A stretch of DNA of 8,275 nt from Dehalococcoidales bacterium. GTDB taxonomy: Bacteria > Chloroflexota > Dehalococcoidia > Dehalococcoidales > Fen-1064. Below, one piece after another: positions 5,455 to 8,275 of the stretch. Position numbers and translations under genes: made by a program. The stretch lies in contig JAFGHZ010000012.1 of the NCBI GenBank assembly GCA_016929875.1, forward strand, positions 1-8,275, written 5' to 3'. Each line of letters starts with the position of its first letter. Position 1 is the first letter of the stretch. Below the pieces are notes generated by a model that saw nothing but the letters and a program-made list of their open reading frames with translations, was not told where the DNA came from and did not search any database.

Positions 5455-6843
5455 GTTCGCGGTTAAAGCCGATACCAATTCGCTGACATCGTCGAGTTTC
5501 TCCAGGTCTTGAATAATTGCCAGAGTTTTCTCAGCCTTTTTTTCAGGCAAGGCTTTCGAAAATTCGACATTTGTCCAGAATTTATCGATTAATTCCTCTT
5601 TGGTTAGCGGGTTTAGCGGGTCTCCCTTCGCGATGTCGGTAAATTCTGTGTATTCTTTACCTTCTATGGTAATTATCCTGATTCTGGCGCTTTCCCCGTG
5701 CCCTTCTTTCAATTCCTGCATGGTCATTTTTTTGATCACGGCTTTTATCCCCGGGTCTCGTATGGCATCCTCGGTAAAGTGTTCCGGCTTGACACTCTTT
5801 CTCAATAGCGCGTCAGCCACTGTATATTGCAGGCTGAAAATAGCGCTGGCGTGCGGGAAGTCTCCGACCTTGAATGGCTGTCCCAGGATGTCTTTCAGAA
5901 CCGGTGGCGCTACCTGGATAATGATCTCTTTTGTATCTTCAATTCCGAATTTTATTTTGCCCACCAGGGCAAGTGTAGAGTCAATGGCACTATGGTTCAA
6001 TCGGCAGCACGGATAGGGTTTAAAAGTGCTGTCGCTGTAGTATTTTTCCCCAAGCCCCGCGGTCAGCATTTTTTTATCGCGTCCCTGGCCGGAGAGGTTA
6101 AAATAACCGAAATCAGATAAAAGGCTGTCTTGGACGCCGGTCCAACCGGCTTCGGCCATCTGGGCGGAGATAATCCCGTCTCGAGCCGATGTTCCCTGAG
6201 ATAGTTTGAAACCGGTTGTAGTATCGAGTATCATTTGATGGCTGCCGCCGCAATAGGCAAGCAGCAAGCCTAAAGCATTTCTCAATTGTAAATGAGTTAG
6301 GCCGAGTAGTCTTCCGGCGATAGCGGTTGTCCCGAATGCATTTATCGGCCCGACACGGTCTCGCCCGCTGAAAGTACTCATTCCGCTCCCGACGACGGAT
6401 ATTCTGGCAGAAATATCATCTCCTACCAGTAGGGCGGTCAACAGGTCTTTCCCGGATATCCTGGTAAGTTCTCCTAAAGCTATCGCTGTTGGTATCGTAC
6501 TTCCACTGATATGCCCTGGCACGTTAATGCCCTCGACGAGGGGACTTACCGGCTCGAAATCGAACGAGCGGGCCATGATGCTGTTCATCATTGCCGCGTT
6601 GTGAGCGGGTACTTTGTTGCCATACACGAGGATGGTAGACTCCTGACTGCCACCCCATTTTTTGATGAGGTCGAGGAGTTGGGGATTGCTGGGGTCTTTA
6701 GCTCCACCAATGAGGCAGCCAAGTGTATCTATTATCCGGTTTTTGGCGTGTTTCACGGTGGCTGAATCGAAATTTTCAAAACGAGTTTCCAGAATGTTTT
6801 CTATCATCCGGTCAATGGGTTTATTGCTTTTGATTCTGTTCAT
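5452..6843 (-). CDS. MmgE/PrpD family protein, first copy in operon
   Basis: A 463-residue paralogue of the gene that follows it in the operon; by eye about half of the positions agree, with long shared blocks at the C-terminus (EELIDKFWTNVEF) and around KPYPCCR. The same landmarks occur: LGCLIGG (41-47), ARSFDFEP (91-98), GHISG with His111, FKLSQG with Lys213, RLNH with His284 and QYTVA with Tyr340. Where the family usually has a second active-site His, this copy has Asp162 (GRDRVG). The ATG at 6843 follows AGGGGA (6851-6856) at seven bases. It lies 90 bases after dctM with no clear terminator between, so it is probably co-transcribed. Two copies may form a heteromeric enzyme or act on different acids. 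Annotation as 2-methylcitrate dehydratase would be too specific. Confidence 0.88.
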   Translation of the reverse strand: MNRIKSNKPIDRMIENILETRFENFDSATVKHAKNRIIDTLGCLIGGAKDPSNPQLLDLIKKWGGSQESTILVYGNKVPAHNAAMMNSIMARSFDFEPVSPLVEGINVPGHISGSTIPTAIALGELTRISGKDLLTALLVGDDISARISVVGSGMSTFSGRDRVGPINAFGTTAIAGRLLGLTHLQLRNALGLLLAYCGGSHQMILDTTTGFKLSQGTSARDGIISAQMAEAGWTGVQDSLLSDFGYFNLSGQGRDKKMLTAGLGEKYYSDSTFKPYPCCRLNHSAIDSTLALVGKIKFGIEDTKEIIIQVAPPVLKDILGQPFKVGDFPHASAIFSLQYTVADALLRKSVKPEHFTEDAIRDPGIKAVIKKMTMQELKEGHGESARIRIITIEGKEYTEFTDIAKGDPLNPLTKEELIDKFWTNVEFSKALPEKKAEKTLAIIQDLEKLDDVSELVSALTAN

Positions 6844-6933
6844 CAGTTTATCCCCTGTAGTATAAAATTCTGTTGTGTCTTTTTATCCGGGCTTTCGTTT
6901 GTGGTTTGAGACAATCGGACACATAGTCGCCAG

Positions 6934-8235
6934 CTAATATAGTAAATTTACCAGGACAAGCACAATCTGGGGGAAGATGAGGAGGAGAGCAAGGCAGACT
7001 ATCATTGGTATGACAAACGGAAGGACCCCACGAAAAACGGTGCTCATCGGTACATCGGTAGCGATACCGGCAATAATATAGACATTCATGCCTACCGGGG
7101 GAGTAATCAGTCCCATCTCGGCCATGATAGTTAATGCTACTCCAAACCATATGGGATTAATATCCAGTGCCACGATGACCGGGAAAAAGATGGGGACGGT
7201 CAACAATACAATCGCTCCCGAATCGAAAACACACCCGAGTAACGCGTATATCACCAATATACTTATAGTAATCAGTACCGTCGGAAGTGGAAGGTCCTGG
7301 ACAAATGATGCCAGCCACATGGGGAGCATGGACACAGCCAGGAAACGGTTGTATATCATCGCACCGATAACGATTACCAGGATCATAGCCGTCGTCCGCA
7401 TCGAGCCGCTAATAGAATCAAGGAATTTTTTCACCGTAAACTTCTTTCTGACGAGACCGATAAGTAAGGCCCCGGCAGCACCGACCGCGCCGGCTTCGTT
7501 AGGGGTGAAGAATCCTCCCCACAACCCCCCCAGTACCAGAATGATTAGTGCTGCCATATCGAGTATGCCCGGGACTGATCCTAGCTTTTCTCTTATAGGA
7601 ACATTTGGTCCTGAAGGAGCGAGATTGGGTTTACGTAATACCTGTAGTAAGATGGTGGCGATAAACAGACTGGTGAGTAGTATACCGGGTAAAATGCCGG
7701 CAAGAAAGAGCTGGCTAATAGACGTTTCCGTCAAAATCCCGTACATGATAAAAATGCCGCTGGGAGGAATGAGTATTCCCAGAGTGCCGCCGGCCGCAAT
7801 GCATCCGGTTGCTAGGCCGGGGTCGTAATTATACTTTTTCATTTCCGGCAAAGCTACCGCACCCATGGTAGCGGCTGTAGCCAGACTAGAAGCGGAAACC
7901 GCGGAGAATCCGCCACAGGCTCCAATAGTAGCAATTGCCAGGCCTCCGGGTAGGTGCCCGAGCCACTTGTATATGGTGTTATAAAGTCGTTCCACGATAC
8001 CGGCTCGAAAGGCAAACTGTCCCATAAGAATGAATAGTGCCAGCGCTCCCCACATGTAATTTGATGCCGTCGCAAAGGGCTCCATCCCTATTACGCGTAG
8101 CGCTCCCTTGATCGAACCCAGATAGGCAAATCCCGCAAACCCAACCAGGGCCATGGCAAAACCAATGGGCATTCTCAGGAATATGAGCAGGAGAAGGACA
8201 ACTATACTGACAATTCCGGTAATTTCAGGGCTCAT
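6934..8235 (-). CDS. dctM: TRAP transporter large permease subunit (DctM-like)
   Basis: A 433-residue integral membrane protein with about 12 hydrophobic segments, the normal size for the large TRAP permease. The family signatures are present: MPIGFAMALVG (22-32), GACGGFSAVSASSLATAATM (105-124), AAGGTLGILIPPSGI (147-161), FTPNEAGAVGA (243-253) and MGLITPPVGMNVY (374-386). TRAP systems import organic acids using a sodium gradient, with a periplasmic binding protein delivering the solute to this subunit and its small partner. The substrate is not readable from the permease. The ATG shares an ATGA with the stop of the preceding gene. An AAGG (8246-8249) ten bases upstream is a modest ribosome binding site. 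The following MmgE/PrpD genes suggest a carboxylate as cargo. Confidence 0.95.
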   Translation of the reverse strand: MSPEITGIVSIVVLLLLIFLRMPIGFAMALVGFAGFAYLGSIKGALRVIGMEPFATASNYMWGALALFILMGQFAFRAGIVERLYNTIYKWLGHLPGGLAIATIGACGGFSAVSASSLATAATMGAVALPEMKKYNYDPGLATGCIAAGGTLGILIPPSGIFIMYGILTETSISQLFLAGILPGILLTSLFIATILLQVLRKPNLAPSGPNVPIREKLGSVPGILDMAALIILVLGGLWGGFFTPNEAGAVGAAGALLIGLVRKKFTVKKFLDSISGSMRTTAMILVIVIGAMIYNRFLAVSMLPMWLASFVQDLPLPTVLITISILVIYALLGCVFDSGAIVLLTVPIFFPVIVALDINPIWFGVALTIMAEMGLITPPVGMNVYIIAGIATDVPMSTVFRGVLPFVIPMIVCLALLLIFPQIVLVLVNLLY

Positions 8236-8275
8236 TTTCTTACCGCCTTGACTATGTGTTTGGCAAGCTGAACCA
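8232..8275 (-). CDS. dctQ: TRAP transporter small permease subunit, C-terminal end only
   Basis: The last 13 codons read VQLAKHIVKAVRK and then TGA, which overlaps the start of dctM by four bases (ATGA). A basic, amphipathic end directly before dctM is what the small permease DctQ usually looks like, and the gene order dctQ-dctM is standard. The rest of the gene is outside the window, so this is called mainly from position. Confidence 0.55.
   Translation of the reverse strand, partial: VQLAKHIVKAVRK

Noticed and set aside
7088..7828. Long plus-strand open frame opposite dctM
   Set aside because: It is antisense to a well-supported TRAP permease and has no domain or ribosome binding site; such frames are common opposite hydrophobic membrane proteins.

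Overview
The window looks like a chromosomal segment of an anaerobic or microaerophilic bacterium of moderate G+C content. The pyrogallol-hydroxytransferase-like molybdoenzyme start, the TRAP transporter paired with MmgE/PrpD enzymes, the NarL-like regulator with odd receivers and the DUF2934 protein together recall Dehalococcoidia-type Chloroflexota or sulfate-reducer-like anaerobes. That placement is an impression from gene content only, not a phylogenetic result.

Layout, left to right. (1) Positions 1-211, minus strand: the first 70 or so codons of a molybdopterin oxidoreductase. (2) Positions 212-629: an A+T-rich divergent control region with a cluster of TTGACT-type motifs. (3) Positions 630-952, plus strand: a small unrecognised gene that appears to be broken by a -1 frameshift near 815-830; its second half ends in a TAA that overlaps the stop of the next, convergent gene. 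(4) Positions 949-1749, minus: a complete Soj/ParA-type ATPase with no ParB beside it. (5) Positions 1750-2135: non-coding, with one inverted repeat. (6) Positions 2136-3365, minus: a 409-residue regulator with two receiver-like domains, both missing key phosphorylation residues, around a degenerate helix-turn-helix-like stretch. (7) Positions 3366-3578: a divergent promoter region. (8) Positions 3579-3797, plus: a DUF2934 protein. (9) Positions 3798-4049: non-coding, holding a row of inverted repeats. (10) Positions 4050-8275, minus: an operon transcribed from right to left as dctQ (only its end is in the window), dctM, and two tandem MmgE/PrpD-family genes.

The right-hand operon is the clearest functional unit: a TRAP transporter, probably for a di- or tricarboxylate or similar organic acid, followed by two related enzymes of the 2-methylcitrate dehydratase / cis-aconitate decarboxylase fold. 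The expected uptake-then-catabolism link is inferred from the gene order. Translational coupling is suggested by the ATGA overlap of dctQ and dctM and by a ribosome binding site that abuts the stop codon between the two enzymes.

The items most worth a second look are the doubly degenerate two-receiver regulator, the paired MmgE/PrpD paralogues that both carry Asp where the family usually has a catalytic His, the frameshifted small gene convergent with an orphan ParA, and the stacked hairpins after the operon, which include two mutually exclusive pairings. I see no CRISPR array, tRNA, rRNA or insertion sequence. No complete new system can be asserted from this window alone.
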